A DNA stretch of 64,000 bases from an uncultured Opitutaceae bacterium (GCA_903929355.1 CAIYUN010000051.1:37959-101958), one strand, 5' to 3'; shown: positions 16,615 through 26,039, counted from the first letter of the stretch. Notes: generated by a model from the letters alone, not told the origin. A program made the numbers and translations.

Positions 16615-18198
16615 TCAAGGCGTCGCCACCGGCGTGTAGCTCACAAAGGCGAACGACCGGCTGTCGGGCGACCAGGACGGCACGTTCATCGTGCCCTGGC
16701 CGCCAAAAATCTTGGCGGCGACCGTGATCTTGCCGCCTGCCACCGGCATCAGGCGGAGCATCACGTGTTTGTTGGGCAGATGCTGGCCCGAGGGCTCCGA
16801 GGGCTCGAAGGAGACAAACGCGAGCCACTTGCCATCGGGCGAAACGTGGGCGAACCAGTTATTGTAGTCGTCGGAGGTGACCGCCTCCTGTGCCGACCCG
16901 TCGGGATGCATGCGCCAGATCTGCATTTTGCCGGTGCGCTCGGAATTGAAGTAAATGAATTTACCGTCCGGCGAATACTCCGGCCCGTCGTCCAGCCCCG
17001 GGTCCGACGTCAGGCGCGTCTCGGGTCCGCCGGCGGCGGGGACGGAATAGACATCATAATTGGCCTTGCCGAGCTTGGGGTCCAGGCGCGAGCCGCAGAA
17101 CACGATGGTGGTGCCGTCGGGGGACCAGCCATGCCAGTAGGAAGGCCCGACAGCGGTGAGCTGGCGCGGGGCGCCACCGCCGGCCGGCAGGAGGTAGACG
17201 CGCGATTGATGGTCGGGCTGCGACTGGTCGCTGATCGCAAACTGGGAGCCGTCGGGCGAGAAACCATGGTCGTTGTTGACGCGGGTTTCTGGCCCGGTGT
17301 TGACGGTCTCCGGTTTGCCGCCGGTCACGGGGAGGCGATGGATGAGACGGTCCGCGCCGTTGAAGACCAGCGTCGCGCCATCGCGCGTCCAGTTGGGCGC
17401 CTCCAAGTGCTCGTCCGTGGTGTAAATCACCTTCCGGTTCAGGCTGGTGATGTCGATGGTCTCGATGGTGCAGAGTTGCTTGGGCGGGGCGGACGCCGCC
17501 ACGGCCGTGCCCGCCGCGAGCTCGACTTTGGCAAACGCCGCGGTTTCGAACGCGGAGTTGTTGTGCGCGCAGACCCCCAAGCCGACGTAGAACGGCCCGG
17601 TGAACTCCAGCCGCACCGCGCCGCCGACCGGCCGCAGGACACCGTCGGCCCCGGTGACCGAGACCGAGACATAGGATCCGCGCTTCTCGATCCGCAGCCG
17701 CTTGGGCGCGCTGTCGCCGACTTGAATCTCGTGGGTGGTCTCGCCTGCCCCGTCGCGGAATTGGAGGCTCGTCAGCCCGAGCCCATGCACCGCGACGTCG
17801 GCATACGTGCTGTTGGCGTCCAGGCTTTGCCGGATCATCAGGCAGGCCTTGCGGTGCGGGTCGCCACCTGGTGCCGAAAAATTGATGTCGGCCGCGAGCG
17901 AGACATCGCCCCCGTCGACTTTGGTCCAGACATAGTGAAACTCATCGGCCGCACCCCAGATGTTCGTGCCGCCGCCGCCGACAGTGTAGGTGCCGGCCAC
18001 CGCGTCAAACGCGGCGGTCCCGGCCCGGCCGGTCGCCCCGATGTCGGCGTGTGCGGTGAACTGGCCCAACGGGGCCTCAGCCGCCGGCAACGAACGCACA
18101 GGGAGGGTGGCGAGCGCGGCCGCAAGGAAGCCGAAAGCGGTCAAGGAAATGCGGCGGGGCGGCGAAGCGAAAGGGCATGAGGCAACGGGGGAGTTCAT
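16615..18198 (-). CDS. Exported TolB-like beta-propeller protein with N-terminal jelly-roll domain (copy 1)
   Basis: Periplasmic or secreted protein (527 aa). After a signal peptide (LTAFGFLAAALATLPVRSLPA) comes a DUF1349/concanavalin-like domain (FDAVAGTYTVGGGGTNIWG...RKACLMIRQSLDA) and then a C-terminal six-bladed PD40/TolB-type propeller with repeats such as GFSPDGSQFAIS, GWSPDGTTIVFCG, EYSPDGKFIYFNSERTG and HVSPDGKWLAFVS. No catalytic motif; probably a binding or scaffold protein for a glycan. The ATG at 18198 is chosen because it follows a C-rich tract and keeps the signal peptide. Same order and architecture as 28626-30287. It is the last gene of an esterase-glycosidase-propeller run. 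Confidence 0.8.
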   Translation of the reverse strand: MNSPVASCPFASPPRRISLTAFGFLAAALATLPVRSLPAAEAPLGQFTAHADIGATGRAGTAAFDAVAGTYTVGGGGTNIWGAADEFHYVWTKVDGGDVSLAADINFSAPGGDPHRKACLMIRQSLDANSTYADVAVHGLGLTSLQFRDGAGETTHEIQVGDSAPKRLRIEKRGSYVSVSVTGADGVLRPVGGAVRLEFTGPFYVGLGVCAHNNSAFETAAFAKVELAAGTAVAASAPPKQLCTIETIDITSLNRKVIYTTDEHLEAPNWTRDGATLVFNGADRLIHRLPVTGGKPETVNTGPETRVNNDHGFSPDGSQFAISDQSQPDHQSRVYLLPAGGGAPRQLTAVGPSYWHGWSPDGTTIVFCGSRLDPKLGKANYDVYSVPAAGGPETRLTSDPGLDDGPEYSPDGKFIYFNSERTGKMQIWRMHPDGSAQEAVTSDDYNNWFAHVSPDGKWLAFVSFEPSEPSGQHLPNKHVMLRLMPVAGGKITVAAKIFGGQGTMNVPSWSPDSRSFAFVSYTPVATP

Positions 18199-18271
18199 GG
18201 CTTGGGTGATGGGGTTGGGTCTCGGCGTGGAGCGTGAAATCAAGGGGTTAATTCAAGGCGAAGCCCGCTGC

Positions 18272-21040
18272 TTATTCGGTGGCGGCATGTAAGACAAAGT
18301 AGGGTTGGTTGTCGAGGGTGGGGGCCAGCCCGGGCAGAAGGGTGGGGGTGCCGGTCGCGAGGGTGAGCTCGAAATAATAGGTCAGCGGGAAGGGCGAGTC
18401 GGCGTAGTCGGCGGGGATGTCGGCGTGGAAGCTGCCGGAGGAGGCGATCATCGGGAGCGAGAGCCACGGCTCGGCCTGGTTGGCGTGGCGGTAGTGCAGG
18501 AGCGCGGACTTCGGCGGCGTAGCGCCGCCCGCGGGCGCGAGGGCGAGCGCGACGGACTGGCTGCGTCGGAAGGAGGCGGGCGGCGTGTGCGTCACGCCGG
18601 GTGCGGGGCGCTCCGGGGCACTTGCGATCACGGCGGTGATGAGCGCCGCGATACTTTCCTGTGGCACGCCGGGCATGGTCGGCGTCGGCGCGGGCGCGGA
18701 TTTCCTTTGCTCCATCGCAGCGATGTCGCGTTTAATCGCTGCAAGCCGGTCGCCCCAGCTTCCGCGTTGAAACCAACCGTCGCCGTAGGTCAGGTCGGTG
18801 ACATAGACTCCTGAAGTTGTTTCGGCCATGGCCTGCAAACCCAAACGGGCCATGTGATAGTGATCACAGGCGGCAGCCAGCGCACTCCGGTCCGCCGTTC
18901 GCTCAAACAACGCGAATAATACGGCGGCCCGGAATTTATCGGCGAATAACTTGCCCAGATATATTTGCACCGATGCATCGCACTTGAACCTCAGATAGGC
19001 GGTGGCACCGAGATCAAGGGGAGCCGCTGGAGTTTCCGTCGCACCCGGCGCAAGCGTGCTGTTCAAATCTTTGGCCAGTAGTGCCCCTTTTGCGAGGTGT
19101 ACCAGCCAACTCGCGACCTCGGTCGGGGTGTATTTGCCGCCCACAGTGCCCTTGAGCAAATCGTCGACGTAATCCTCGACGCGGTAGAAAAGCTGAGGGT
19201 CCAGCGGGCTCACCCCGCCAAAGCGTTTCGGGTTGGGCGTGTCGGTGTAGGGCTCAGGATGCGAGGCATCCACAATGGACATGTTCGCCGGCATCTCGGC
19301 CCAGAAATTGTTGTTGGCGGCCGAGGGCAGGTGCGCGGTCGTGAGCAGCGGCAGGATGCGGCTCGCGTTGGCGAGGGAAACCTCCACCGCAGCGGCCGCA
19401 GTCCCAAAATCCGCGCGCAACTGCCGCTGCCACACTTCCGGCCGGGTGTCGGGATTGTAGAGCATCCGGCCCCAGAGGCGGTAAGTGTAACGGTATTTCT
19501 CAAAGTCGCCGCCGGGTGCCCGCAGGGACAGGTCGGCGTAGCCGTCGCGGCCACCGGGCAAACCGGAGCCCTTGCGGCCCTTGAAGGAGAGCGGGTCGAA
19601 AATCTCGTGGCCGAGGCTGCCGCAAAAGCTGCCGGCGCGCGAGTAGGCCGCCGCGAATTTCGGGTCGCCCCAGAGCAGCACGCGCTGTGTCCCGGGCCAG
19701 ATGCGGTGGAAGATGCCATACTTGCGGTCCTCGGAGAGCAGGTCGCCGTAACCATAGCGGAGAAAACTCCGGGCCCCGTTGCTTTGGGCAAACGCTCCGC
19801 CACCGCGCGTGCGGGTGGGTAGCTCGGTCGGCCGGATGCCGGCCTGGTGGTAGGGGAGGCCCATGTGCTCGGCCCAGAATTTGGGCGAGATGTTGACGGG
19901 GAGCCCGGTGCCGAGCGCGGCGTCAATTGTCGGCTGGTCCATGCCCTTGGCGTGCATGTCGAGCTCGATCTGCCGGCCGCTCCGCACGCAGCCGTCGAAG
20001 ATGGTTTTCCACAAATCGTAGCTGCCCTCAGGGACGCCGCTCTCGCCGTGGATGCGGAAGGTCACCCCGGTGATGTTGGGGCACTCCTTAAGGATCAGCG
20101 CGAGCGCGTCGCGGGAATAGGGTGCCTGCGTCCGAGGGGTCAGGCCGGTGATCCGATGGTTGGCGTCCGGGCTGTTGACCCACTCGTAGGCGTGCGTCCA
20201 CAGCCCGAGCTGAAACCGCAGTCCACGCGCCGCCGCCTCGTCACTGATGAAGCGCAGCATCGCCAGGTTCTGGTCGCGCTCGGCATCGGGCAGGTTGGTC
20301 GCGCGCACGTCGTAGCCGGGCACCCTGACCAGAAAGGGATAGGCAAAATAGAGGTAAGTGTCGCGCAGGCCGGTGGGAGCGTCGTAGCCGAGGCCAAAGG
20401 CGAGGTTGAGCCGGTTGAACCGCTGCGTTGCGAGCATCGTGAGGTAGCTCCGCCAGAAATCGCGGTCGTTGAACCAGCCCTTGTCCTCCACGTCGCTGAC
20501 GAACAGCCGCATGACGCTGCGGACGGGGTTGGCCGGCCGCTCGACCATGGCTGTCGGCGGGCGCAGGGTGGTGGCGGGATCGCCCGCGAGGGCGACGGCA
20601 TCGGCGATCTCGGTGAGCGCATACGCGAGGCCGCGCGGATCGCTCCCCGCGGCCAGCAACACCTCACGGCCGCCCAGGCGGCCGGGCGCGAGGGAGAGCG
20701 ATTCAGGCGCATCGGGCGGAAGCACGCCGAGGTCGCGGGTGATGGCGGCGGTGCGACCGGCGGCGATGACGCGGAAATCATCCGGTCGGGCCTCATCCAG
20801 ACGCGCCACGATCCGGGCGTCAAAGCCTCGCAAGGTCAGCGCCAGACGGACCTGCTCGGCGGCCCATCGGGCCGGCGCGGCTGAAGCGAGCGGATCGGCA
20901 GGGTCGAGGATGAGCGCGACGCCCTTGCCGTCGCCCGGCGCGGCGGGAGTGCCGGTGCCGGCCCGGACGGTCAGCCCATTGCCGGCGAGGTAGCCAGCAG
21001 TGGCCGCCCCGGTTTGGAGCAGGAATTTGCGACGGTTCAT
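18272..21040 (-). CDS. Tat-exported TIM-barrel glycosidase-like protein (GH67/GH20-type)
   Basis: Large exported protein (922 aa) with a Tat signal (MNRRKFLLQTGAATAGYLAG). Residues ~40-160 resemble the alpha-glucuronidase/hexosaminidase N-terminal accessory fold (WAAEQVRLALTLRGFDARIV...DPRGLAYALTEIADAV). A TIM barrel follows (VMRLFVSDVEDKGWFNDRDFW...RFNRLNLAFG...FQLGLWTH...VTFRIHGESGVPEG); the Glu in RIHGESG is a candidate catalytic residue. Activity on uronosyl-decorated glycan is an inference; the exact GH family is uncertain. It sits 37 nt after an esterase and 73 nt before a propeller gene. The stretch 18760-19100 has noticeably lower GC than the rest. Confidence 0.7.
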   Translation of the reverse strand: MNRRKFLLQTGAATAGYLAGNGLTVRAGTGTPAAPGDGKGVALILDPADPLASAAPARWAAEQVRLALTLRGFDARIVARLDEARPDDFRVIAAGRTAAITRDLGVLPPDAPESLSLAPGRLGGREVLLAAGSDPRGLAYALTEIADAVALAGDPATTLRPPTAMVERPANPVRSVMRLFVSDVEDKGWFNDRDFWRSYLTMLATQRFNRLNLAFGLGYDAPTGLRDTYLYFAYPFLVRVPGYDVRATNLPDAERDQNLAMLRFISDEAAARGLRFQLGLWTHAYEWVNSPDANHRITGLTPRTQAPYSRDALALILKECPNITGVTFRIHGESGVPEGSYDLWKTIFDGCVRSGRQIELDMHAKGMDQPTIDAALGTGLPVNISPKFWAEHMGLPYHQAGIRPTELPTRTRGGGAFAQSNGARSFLRYGYGDLLSEDRKYGIFHRIWPGTQRVLLWGDPKFAAAYSRAGSFCGSLGHEIFDPLSFKGRKGSGLPGGRDGYADLSLRAPGGDFEKYRYTYRLWGRMLYNPDTRPEVWQRQLRADFGTAAAAVEVSLANASRILPLLTTAHLPSAANNNFWAEMPANMSIVDASHPEPYTDTPNPKRFGGVSPLDPQLFYRVEDYVDDLLKGTVGGKYTPTEVASWLVHLAKGALLAKDLNSTLAPGATETPAAPLDLGATAYLRFKCDASVQIYLGKLFADKFRAAVLFALFERTADRSALAAACDHYHMARLGLQAMAETTSGVYVTDLTYGDGWFQRGSWGDRLAAIKRDIAAMEQRKSAPAPTPTMPGVPQESIAALITAVIASAPERPAPGVTHTPPASFRRSQSVALALAPAGGATPPKSALLHYRHANQAEPWLSLPMIASSGSFHADIPADYADSPFPLTYYFELTLATGTPTLLPGLAPTLDNQPYFVLHAATE

Positions 21041-21077
21041 TCGGGGTTAGGCCGAGCCGACGCGCTGGGTGCCAGTT

Positions 21078-22187
21078 TTACTTCGTCACCGGCCTGTAGC
21101 CCCGCCAGACCCACTCCAGGGCCGACGGGAGGGTCTGGGCGATGGCTTTGCTGTCGGTGTGGCCGGCGTTCTTGGCAAAAACCAACTGGTAGTGATAGCC
21201 CTTGGCCTTCAGGACCGCAGCCATGTTCTGGTTGGCGAGAATCCAATTGCGGAACCCGGCGGCGGACGTCGCCGCCCCGTTGTCCCGCTCGGCGACCTCC
21301 AGCCAGACGCGCAGGGGCTTGGCGGGGTTGTCGGGGATGAAATGCTCGTTGTACTCCCAGGCCCCGTGCGGGGCGTCGGGGCCGTTTTTGAGATTAACAT
21401 AGGTGCCGGAGTAGGTGAGCACGCGGTGATAGAGCTCCGGATGAAACCACGCCATGGTGAAGGCCACCGCGCCGCCGGAGCTGCCCCCGTAGGTCATCCG
21501 CCCGTCCGGATCCTTGGTCACGGTCACGTTGGCTTCCTTCTCCGCCCGGGGCAGCACCTCGGTCTCAAAGAAATCGTCATACTTGGTGGAGACCGTGTCG
21601 TATTCGATGCTGCGCTCCCCGCCGGGGCCGGGGTTGACCATGATGGCGATCATCGCGGGCAGGCGGTGGTCGGCGAGCATGTTGTCCAGGATGGTGGGGA
21701 GTTGGTTTCCCTTCAGGCCGTATTGGTCGGCCGCCATGATGCACGGGGCGGGCGTGCCCGGGACGTATCCGGGTGGAATATACACGGCCACCGCGCGCTG
21801 GAAGGGCATCCCGTTGGCGGTGGGGTAGAATTTGCTCTCGGTCGAATCCATCGTGAATTGGATGACCTTGCCCTTCGGCACACCGTCGCGGGGTGTCTGC
21901 TCGGGCGCGGGGGTGTAATTGGGTCCGGTCGAGTAATCCCCGTCGGTCAGGCCGGTCGCATAAGGGGGAAGGTCGTTGAGCTTGGCAATCGCGGCCAGAT
22001 CCGCCGGCGTCGCCGGCGGGCCCGGCGGGCCACCGCCACGCCGGGGCGCCGGGGCGCCGGGAGTGGCGCCAGGAGTGGCGCCAGGAGCGGGCGCCGCCCC
22101 GGGAGCGGGTGCATCGGCGCCCAACGTCGGTTGGACGGCGGAAAACAGGCACATCAGGGCAACAGAGGGCAGCAGGCTCGATTTCAT
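21078..22187 (-). CDS. Exported CE1-type esterase (paralogue 1)
   Basis: Secreted alpha/beta hydrolase (369 aa) like enterochelin or feruloyl/acetyl esterases. Signal peptide MKSSLLPSVALMCLFSAVQPTLGA, then a Pro/Ala/Gly linker with PRRGGGPPGPP, then the catalytic domain: IPPGYVPGTPAPCIM, nucleophile elbow YGGSSGGAVAF, VLTYSGTYVN, and probable catalytic His in KNAGHTDSKAIAQ. Starts at 22187; the track extension upstream is not needed. Most similar in this window to 23611-24753 and 24840-26003. First of three same-strand genes with the GH67/GH20-like protein and TolB-like protein. Probable role: deacylating plant polysaccharide or oligosaccharide; inferred. Confidence 0.85.
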   Translation of the reverse strand: MKSSLLPSVALMCLFSAVQPTLGADAPAPGAAPAPGATPGATPGAPAPRRGGGPPGPPATPADLAAIAKLNDLPPYATGLTDGDYSTGPNYTPAPEQTPRDGVPKGKVIQFTMDSTESKFYPTANGMPFQRAVAVYIPPGYVPGTPAPCIMAADQYGLKGNQLPTILDNMLADHRLPAMIAIMVNPGPGGERSIEYDTVSTKYDDFFETEVLPRAEKEANVTVTKDPDGRMTYGGSSGGAVAFTMAWFHPELYHRVLTYSGTYVNLKNGPDAPHGAWEYNEHFIPDNPAKPLRVWLEVAERDNGAATSAAGFRNWILANQNMAAVLKAKGYHYQLVFAKNAGHTDSKAIAQTLPSALEWVWRGYRPVTK

Positions 22188-22312
22188 GGGGAACGCGGGG
22201 GTTTGGGGTGGCCGAATCAGAGACCGAGACAGCGGAAAAGATGGCGGATTGTCCATCAAGAATTTGGTGGCATTTTCACCGCAGCAACCTATCCACTCGG
22301 TGCCCAAAAATC

Positions 22313-22921
22313 ATGAACGAAGATCTCGCTGAACTCAAAGGACTCGTCTCCGCCATCAAAGCCGACCACCAGGCCCAGAAAGACAAGGAGAAGCGCGACG
22401 CTTGGACGAAATACGTCTCGCTCTCGATGATCTGCCTCGCCGTGCTGGCGGCGATCGCCACCAACAAAGGGGGCAGCTACTCCTCCACCACGATGAAGCA
22501 GCTGAGTGAGGCCACCTTCAACACGGCAAAGGCTTCGGACGATTGGTCTCTTTTCCAAGCCAAGGGCATCAAGCTGGCCATCGCCGAACTGGAGCAGGAC
22601 CTCTTCGTCTCCAGCGGCAAACCCGACGACGTCAAAAAGCTCGCCGCGATCGACGCCAAGGTAAAAAAAGACGGAGACGACAAGAACCAAGCCTTTGCCA
22701 CCGCCAAGGCCTATGAGGACAAAAGCACCGCCGCCCATAATTTGTCCGAATATTCTGCGGAACAAAGCCGGGGCATGGGCCGGGCGACGCAGCTCTTCCA
22801 GATCGCCATCGCCTTCGGCGGCATGTGCCTCGTGGTCAAGAAGCGCTGGCTGTGGGCGCTCTCGCTCGTGACTGGCGTGCTGGCCACGTTGCAAATGGCC
22901 TGGGTGATGTGGCGGGGGTGA
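22313..22921 (+). CDS. DUF4337 family membrane protein
   Basis: Protein of 202 aa matching the DUF4337 pattern: charged N-terminus (DKEKRDAWTKYVSLSMICLAVLAAIAT), KGGSYSSTTMKQLSEATFNTAKASDDWSLFQAKGIK, then a Lys-rich soluble middle and two C-terminal membrane segments (ATQLFQIAIAFGGMCLVV, WLWALSLVTGVLATLQMAW). Three TM helices in total. Function unknown in the family. Start chosen at 22313; the track start at 22109 overlaps the divergent esterase gene. It is on the plus strand inside a minus-strand carbohydrate locus and converges on the next gene with a 10-nt gap. Confidence 0.85.
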   Translation: MNEDLAELKGLVSAIKADHQAQKDKEKRDAWTKYVSLSMICLAVLAAIATNKGGSYSSTTMKQLSEATFNTAKASDDWSLFQAKGIKLAIAELEQDLFVSSGKPDDVKKLAAIDAKVKKDGDDKNQAFATAKAYEDKSTAAHNLSEYSAEQSRGMGRATQLFQIAIAFGGMCLVVKKRWLWALSLVTGVLATLQMAWVMWRG

Positions 22922-22931
22922 GGTCTCAACC

Positions 22932-23528
22932 TCAGGGCAGATCGCCCCGAATGCCGACCAGCATGTCCCGGAGCTGCGCCGCCTGGCTCAGGGCCTCTTC
23001 CGTCTCCTTTGTCGTGCTGCGACCGGCGATATCTTTTGCCATGGTGATGGCGGTGTCGAGACTGGTGGAAAACTTGGCGGCCAGCTTGCCGGTGTTGGCG
23101 GGGTTGCTCCCGTCGTCATTCGCCACGGCGGTGGCCGACTGCTCCACCTTCAAGAGGTCGTTCCAAAAGTTGGGGTGAACATTTGGGCTGGCAAAGTCCG
23201 ATCCCTGCTCGCGGACAGTCTGCACCAAACTCAGCGCGCTGTTGGCCGCCTCGACCGGTGGCACGGTCACTGCGGCGGCCTTGGTCTTCGGCGCTTTGAG
23301 CAGGGCCGCGCCAGCCTTGGCCGGGGTGGCGACCTTGTTCAGGGTCGGCACTTTCGCGGGTTGCAGCGCGGGCACATAGCGGGCGATGACAAAGCTGGTC
23401 GCCACCGTCGTGAGGAGGGAACTGAGCACGGCTATGAAGATCACACTGCCCGTGACCGAAGACCGTGAAACGGGCGCGGCGACCGGGCGGACCGGTGGCC
23501 GGTAGGAGGGGGTGGTGGGGGCGGCCAT
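22932..23528 (-). CDS. Hypothetical single-pass membrane protein
   Basis: Protein of 198 aa that I do not recognise. A Pro/Ser-rich N-terminus is followed by one hydrophobic helix (VIFIAVLSSLLTTVATSFVIA, about residues 27-48), a Lys/Ala/Pro linker and a predicted helical C-terminal domain (ALSLVQTVREQGSDFASPNVHPNFWNDLL...AAQLRDMLVGIRGDLP). No cysteine or catalytic motif stands out. Reading frame, C-rich leader (CTTACCCCATG) and GC3 bias support a real gene. It converges on the DUF4337 gene, and both carry helical soluble parts, but a link is only positional. Confidence 0.7.
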   Translation of the reverse strand: MAAPTTPSYRPPVRPVAAPVSRSSVTGSVIFIAVLSSLLTTVATSFVIARYVPALQPAKVPTLNKVATPAKAGAALLKAPKTKAAAVTVPPVEAANSALSLVQTVREQGSDFASPNVHPNFWNDLLKVEQSATAVANDDGSNPANTGKLAAKFSTSLDTAITMAKDIAGRSTTKETEEALSQAAQLRDMLVGIRGDLP

Positions 23529-23610
23529 GGGGTAAGAGGGTGAACTAGGATCGCCACCGCGGTGATTCTACCCGCCGGGGCGGGACGCCGGCCAGGGTGA
23601 GGTGAGGCGT

Positions 23611-24753
23611 CTACCGGGTCACCGGTTTGTAATCCTGCCACACCCACTCCAAGGCCTGGGGATAGGTCTGGGCGATCGCTTTGCCATCCGTGTGGCCCGC
23701 GCCTTTGGCATAGACCAACTGGTAGTGATACCCTTTGGCCTGCAGGACGTCCGCCATGTGTATATTGGCGATGAGCCAGTTGTGAAACCCGGAGGAGGCC
23801 GCGGTCGCGCCATTGTCATTCTGGCCCATTTCCAGCCAGACGCGCAGTGGCTTCGGTTCGCTCTGAGGGATAAGGGTTTCGTGGTAATTCCAAGCACCAT
23901 GCGGAGCGTCGGGACCGGCCTGTTGGTTCACATAGGTGCCCGAGTAGGTCATCACGCGGTGATAGAGCTCCGGGTGAAACCACGCCATGGAGAACGCCGC
24001 CGAGCCGCCCGAGCTTCCGCCCAACGCCATTCTGCCGTCAGGATCCTTGGTCAGGGTCACGCCGTAGTCTTTCTCCACCTTGGGCAGAATTTCCGCCTCA
24101 ATGAACTCGGCGTTCTTGCCCGCCACGGTGTCGTATTCGAGGCCGCGCTCGCTGCCCCCGCCGTCACCGCCGCCGTTGGCGATCATCACCGCCAGCATCA
24201 CCGGCAGGCGTTTGGCCGCGATCATGTTGTCGAGGATGTTGGGGAGCTGGTTGTTCCGCGCACCATAGGCGTCGGCCGACACGATGAATGGCGCGGGCGT
24301 GCCGGTGACATACTGGCTGGGGATATAGACGGTCACCTTGCGGGTGGGGGTGGCGCCGCGTTTGCCGGTGTCGGGATAGAATTTGCTGTCGGCGGCGTTC
24401 AAGGTGAAGCTGACGACTTTGCCCTTCGGCACGCCGTCCTTGGGCGTCTGTTCCGGGGCCGGGGTGTAGTTTGGCCCGACAAAAAAGCGACCGTCACCCG
24501 AGCCGGGGGCCCAGGCGGGGTAATCGGCGAGCTTGGCAATCTCGGCCTTGTCGGCATCGCTCAGCGGGGCACCGCCGCCGCGGCCCCCGCGTCGGGGTCC
24601 GGCGGCCGGAGGCGTGGTGCCATTGGCGGCGGGAGGTTGCGCGCCCGGGGCGGGCGCGGGGGTCTGGCCAAATAACGGACTGGTGCCGACGAGCAGGCTG
24701 AGCAGGGAAGCAACGCGGACGACGTTCAGGGCGGACAATTTCTTTGCGCTCAT
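23611..24753 (-). CDS. Exported CE1-type esterase (paralogue 2)
   Basis: Secreted alpha/beta hydrolase (380 aa) with signal peptide (VVRVASLLSLLVGTSPLFGQ), linker PRRGGRGGGAPLSDADKAEI, nucleophile elbow LGGSSGGSAAFSM and catalytic-His segment KGAGHTDGKAIAQT. The conserved start-of-domain segment SGDGRFFVGPNYTPAPEQTP is shared with paralogue 1. Start at 24753 (MSAKKLSALNV). It ends with TAG directly at 23611. Last gene of a minus-strand run that begins with the TolB-like gene at 30287; 86 nt after paralogue 3. Substrate differences between the three paralogues are not visible. Confidence 0.85.
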   Translation of the reverse strand: MSAKKLSALNVVRVASLLSLLVGTSPLFGQTPAPAPGAQPPAANGTTPPAAGPRRGGRGGGAPLSDADKAEIAKLADYPAWAPGSGDGRFFVGPNYTPAPEQTPKDGVPKGKVVSFTLNAADSKFYPDTGKRGATPTRKVTVYIPSQYVTGTPAPFIVSADAYGARNNQLPNILDNMIAAKRLPVMLAVMIANGGGDGGGSERGLEYDTVAGKNAEFIEAEILPKVEKDYGVTLTKDPDGRMALGGSSGGSAAFSMAWFHPELYHRVMTYSGTYVNQQAGPDAPHGAWNYHETLIPQSEPKPLRVWLEMGQNDNGATAASSGFHNWLIANIHMADVLQAKGYHYQLVYAKGAGHTDGKAIAQTYPQALEWVWQDYKPVTR

Positions 24754-24839
24754 GGGATAATGGTTTTGCGGGGTTGAACCAATGGGGGTGGGGGGATGGA
24801 GACAAAGCAGCGGGCCGGTGTCCAGTTGGATTTTCGGGC

Positions 24840-26003
24840 TTACTTCGTCACCGGCTTGTAGCCCTGCCACACCCATTCCAATGCTTGGGGAAGGGTCTGG
24901 CTAACAACCCGGCTGTCCACATGTCGACCGCCCAGGGCATAGACAAACTGGTAGTGGTAGCCTTTGGCCTTGAGTGCCGCCGCCATGTGCAGGTTCGCCA
25001 GAATCCAATTGCCCATGCTGGCTCCGCTCCGGGTGGCCCCGTTGTCATTCTGGCCGGCCTCAATCCAGATTCGCAGCGGCTTGGCGTCGTTCTGGGGGAC
25101 GAGGTGCTCGTGAAACTCCCAGGCGCCGTGCGGCAGGGCCGGGTTGACCGGCGACTGGTTGTTCACATAGGTCCCGGAATAGGTCAGCACCCGGTGGTAA
25201 AGCTCCGGATGAAACCAGGCCATCGCCAGGGCCGCCGAGCCGCCCGAACTGCCACCGATGGTCATGCGCCCGTCGGGATCCTGGGTGAAGGTCACGTTGT
25301 AATCCTTGGCGATGCGGGGCAGCACCTCCGCCTCGACAAACTCGGCATACTTGCCGGACACCGTGTCGTACTCGAGCCCGCGCTCGCTGCCGGGGCCGTC
25401 GCCGCCGCCCGACTGGATCATGACGGCGACGAGGGGTGGCAGCCGGTGCGCGGCGATCAGGTGGTCCAGGATCGGCGGCAGGAGCTTGTTGTAGTTGAGC
25501 AGGTAGCCGTCCTGCGCCACGATGCAGGGCGCCGGTGCGCCGGGGGTGTATCCGGGCGGGACATACACCGCCACCTTGCGGGTCGGGGTGGCCCCGCGCG
25601 GGCCGTTGCCCGGGTAGAACTTGCTGTCGGCCGCCACCATTTCAAATTCGTGGACCGTTCCCTTGGGGCCGTCGGCCAGCGGCTTCAGCGCGGGGTCGTT
25701 GGCATACATCGGCCCGACCCGGTAGTCGCCGTCATCGGACCCGGGCGCCAGTTCCGGGAGATCGGCGAGCTTGGCCACCGCAGCCGTCTCGTCCGCAGTC
25801 ATCGGCGGGCCGCCGCCACGTCCTCCGCGCCGCGGTCCGGCGGCGCCCGGGTTGGCCGGCGCCGGGGTGGTGGGGGCGGTCGACGGAGGGTTGTTGCCGG
25901 CGGGGGACGGCGGGTTGCCCGTCTGGCCCAGGGCGAGATTGCCGGCTGTGAGCAGGGCGAGCAAAAGCCCGGTGGAGAGTCGGATGAGGTTGGGAGAACG
26001 CAT
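24840..26003 (-). CDS. Exported CE1-type esterase (paralogue 3)
   Basis: Secreted alpha/beta hydrolase (387 aa): signal peptide (LSTGLLLALLTAGNLALGQ), Pro/Ala-rich linker with PRRGGRGGGPPMT, nucleophile elbow IGGSSGGSAALAM, VLTYSGTYVNNQ, and C-terminal YHYQFVYALGGRHVDSRVV. The His is kept, but the AGHTD context of the other paralogues is changed to GGRHVD. SDDGDYRVGPMYANDPALKPL replaces the usual NYTPAPEQTP segment, so the surface of the active site may differ. Follows the isomerase-like gene by 36 nt; probably cotranscribed. Confidence 0.85.
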   Translation of the reverse strand: MRSPNLIRLSTGLLLALLTAGNLALGQTGNPPSPAGNNPPSTAPTTPAPANPGAAGPRRGGRGGGPPMTADETAAVAKLADLPELAPGSDDGDYRVGPMYANDPALKPLADGPKGTVHEFEMVAADSKFYPGNGPRGATPTRKVAVYVPPGYTPGAPAPCIVAQDGYLLNYNKLLPPILDHLIAAHRLPPLVAVMIQSGGGDGPGSERGLEYDTVSGKYAEFVEAEVLPRIAKDYNVTFTQDPDGRMTIGGSSGGSAALAMAWFHPELYHRVLTYSGTYVNNQSPVNPALPHGAWEFHEHLVPQNDAKPLRIWIEAGQNDNGATRSGASMGNWILANLHMAAALKAKGYHYQFVYALGGRHVDSRVVSQTLPQALEWVWQGYKPVTK

Positions 26004-26039
26004 GGGTCGATGGGAAAAGTGGATTGCGGGGCCGGCGGG

